Part shown: positions 62,587 to 64,000 of the stretch, one piece after another
Position numbering within the stretch: the first letter of the stretch is position 1
Layout: each line of letters begins with the position of its first letter
NCBI RefSeq assembly: GCF_019443105.1
Contig: NZ_JAHZIJ010000002.1
Location: 186,001 to 250,000, forward strand
Origin: Paenibacillus oenotherae
Lineage (GTDB): Bacteria; Bacillota; Bacilli; Paenibacillales; Paenibacillaceae
Length of the DNA: 64,000 bases
Direction of reading: 5' to 3'
Made by a program: the position numbers and the translations under genes
The notes under the pieces: model-generated
What the model was told of the DNA's origin: nothing
Databases searched by the model: none
Seen by the model: the letters and a program-made list of their open reading frames with translations, nothing else

Positions 62587-64000
62587 CTATTCGACTGCAA
62601 AAAGATAAGGATACAATGGTTGTCCGCCCTCATGCACTTCCAATTCTGCATCGGGATACGTCTCGCGAGCCCAATCCGTCAGCGCAGAGGTCTCTTCCTC
62701 GCTTGCCTGTTCGCCTGTAAGCACGGTGACAAGCTCGCCCCCATTATCCAGCATGCGTGAGAGAAGTGTCCGGCAAGCTTCCTGCAGGCTGGAAGAAGCG
62801 GAGACGATCGATTTCTCCATGATGCCGATGTAGTCGCCTTCACGAATATCGATGCCGTCGATGGATGTATCTCTTACTGCATGTGTTACTTGACCAGACT
62901 GTACCGCTTTGGCTGCTTCCGTCATTGCATCCGCATTCGCTTCCGATGATTCCTCATCTCTGAAAGCAAGAACTGCGGCTAGTCCCTGCGGCACTGTCCG
63001 GGTCGGAATGACTGTCACATTGCGCTCGCACAATTCCGCTGCTTGCTGTGCAGCCAATATGATGTTGCTGTTATTAGGCAGCAGATAAATATGCTCCGCC
63101 GGCAATGATTCGATCGCATGGACAAAATTTTCAGTAGACGGGTTCATCGTCTGTCCGCCGGATAAGACAACATCTACGTTGTTCTCGAGGAAAATGGAAG
63201 CAATCCCTTCGCCCATCGCCACTGCAATAATGCCGTACGGTGCCCATTCATGTGCTTGCTGCGCCTTGGCGGAATCGGCCATTGCGCCTGTCAACACTTC
63301 GGTAACAGCAAGTCCCAATGCCGCATCCTCAACACTCGTCGAAGCAGCTTCGGCCATTTCGTCGGCAATTCCCCCATGAACGGTATCTCCTGAGACGATC
63401 TCGCGATGCTGCTCACGCATATTAAGAATATGAATGTCAGTCAGCTCGCCGTACGGGAGGGCATAGTTCAACACATCGCCTGGTTTGCGGGAATGAACAT
63501 GCACTTTAATAATATCATCGTCAACGATGACAAGAATGGAGTCGCCATCTCTGGCTAACATCCCTTTGAACAGCGCCTCATCAAATTTAAGGGCAGATGT
63601 CAGTGCCGATTTGCGGTTGATGAAAAACTCCATATCATATAAAAACTCTATCTCTTCAGTCGAAAGACGGGATTGCGCATGGACCGGGTTATGTACAGCC
63701 GGAGCGATATGAGGCGCACTCGATGGCGCAACCTGCTCAGGCAAAGCCGCTTCAGTCGGCATCCATTCCCCTTTGCCCAATCCGTTCGGATCAGAGATCG
63801 CACGTAGAAATCCTTCGTAAATATATACGAGACCCTGGCCTCCCGAATCCACCACCCCAACCTGCTTGAGCACAGGAAGAAGATCAGGCGTTCGCTGAAG
63901 CGCCTCATTAGCTTTCTCGTGAATTTCACGCATCAATTCAAGCATATCGCTTGTTCGGCGTGAATAACTGACAGCATGCTTGGCAGCTTCCTTGGCAACG
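62587..64000 (-). CDS. fakA: Fatty-acid kinase FakA (DAK2/YloV), 3' part
   Basis: The last ~470 codons of a ~560-aa protein; the gene enters from the right edge in the frame VAKEAAKHAVSYSRR. The end of the DAK2 domain is seen (GVVDSGGQGLVYIYEGFL). A flexible linker with Ala/Pro follows, then a middle domain (YDMEFFINRKSALTSALKFDE, LVIVDDDIIKVHVHSRKPGDVLNYALPYGELTDIHILNMREQ) and the C-terminal domain (VLSGGQTMNPSTENFVHAIE, IYLLPNNSNIILAAQQAAE). FakA phosphorylates fatty acids held by DegV/FakB for membrane lipid synthesis. Confidence 0.92.
   Translation of the reverse strand, partial: VAKEAAKHAVSYSRRTSDMLELMREIHEKANEALQRTPDLLPVLKQVGVVDSGGQGLVYIYEGFLRAISDPNGLGKGEWMPTEAALPEQVAPSSAPHIAPAVHNPVHAQSRLSTEEIEFLYDMEFFINRKSALTSALKFDEALFKGMLARDGDSILVIVDDDIIKVHVHSRKPGDVLNYALPYGELTDIHILNMREQHREIVSGDTVHGGIADEMAEAASTSVEDAALGLAVTEVLTGAMADSAKAQQAHEWAPYGIIAVAMGEGIASIFLENNVDVVLSGGQTMNPSTENFVHAIESLPAEHIYLLPNNSNIILAAQQAAELCERNVTVIPTRTVPQGLAAVLAFRDEESSEANADAMTEAAKAVQSGQVTHAVRDTSIDGIDIREGDYIGIMEKSIVSASSSLQEACRTLLSRMLDNGGELVTVLTGEQASEEETSALTDWARETYPDAELEVHEGGQPLYPYLFAVE

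Overview
The window looks like ordinary chromosome of a Paenibacillus-type, spore-forming Firmicute. The evidence is good Shine-Dalgarno sites, a proline T-box leader, CcpA cre sites, an AraR-type operator, an S-layer homology (SLH) protein, a SpoVIF sporulation protein, a two-headed dynamin (DynA type), and topoisomerase IV genes. There is no rRNA, tRNA, prophage, intact insertion sequence or CRISPR array. I assigned 48 protein genes. One is a 55-codon gene that is easy to miss, and two are cut by the window edges.

Layout. 1-3.3 kb: Fur-boxed siderophore uptake (permease start, binding lipoprotein, and a Btr-like AraC regulator carrying its own binding domain). 3.8-5.7 kb: NarL-type regulator plus a stand-alone malonyltransferase with a C-terminal extension. 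5.9-8.4 kb: L-arabinose isomerase with AraR-like operators, a small Cys-rich protein and an XRE repressor. 8.4-14.3 kb: a 7TMR-DISM histidine kinase divergent from its response regulator, which heads an overlapping operon with an rRNA-type methyltransferase, a pseudouridine synthase and a CapA-like lipoprotein. 14.3-15.2 kb: gene-free, with two repeat families. 15.2-20.5 kb: MarR, a 55-aa protein, parC and parE. 20.8-25 kb: GDSL hydrolase-ABC-permease operon and purT. 25.3-30 kb: nth, an 88-aa protein, dynA. 30-35 kb: SLH protein, GerMN lipoprotein, amidase. 35.3-35.8 kb: a 50-bp tandem repeat. 35.9-39 kb: leuCD and a divergent LysR. 39-48 kb: mtnU, mtnE, and a T-box-led proBAC-mtnWXB operon. 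48-49.4 kb: a DUF2515 protein. 49.5-58.4 kb: a maltodextrin locus with three tandem binding-protein paralogues, MalF/MalG permeases and a lipoprotein alpha-amylase. 58.6-64 kb: SRAP protein, spoVIF, recG, a DegV (FakB-type) protein and the C-terminal part of fakA.

How the genes work together. The maltodextrin cluster makes a complete capture-and-degrade module except for the ATPase; MsmX-type ATPases are usually encoded elsewhere. MtnU and MtnE perform the last transamination of methionine salvage, while MtnW, MtnX and MtnB are co-transcribed with proline synthesis under what appears to be only a proline-tRNA switch. FakA and the DegV protein form a likely fatty-acid kinase pair.

I see no unmistakable new multi-gene defence or biosynthetic system. 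The most original signals are non-coding: (1) a homologous leader with three alternately pairing arms just upstream of the ribosome-binding sites of parE and parC; (2) two inverted copies of a hairpin repeat with compensatory base changes; (3) a dispersed hairpin repeat related to the 50-bp tandem array; (4) three duplicated binding-protein modules in which the middle copy lacks the cre site. All similarities were judged by eye; no database search was made.
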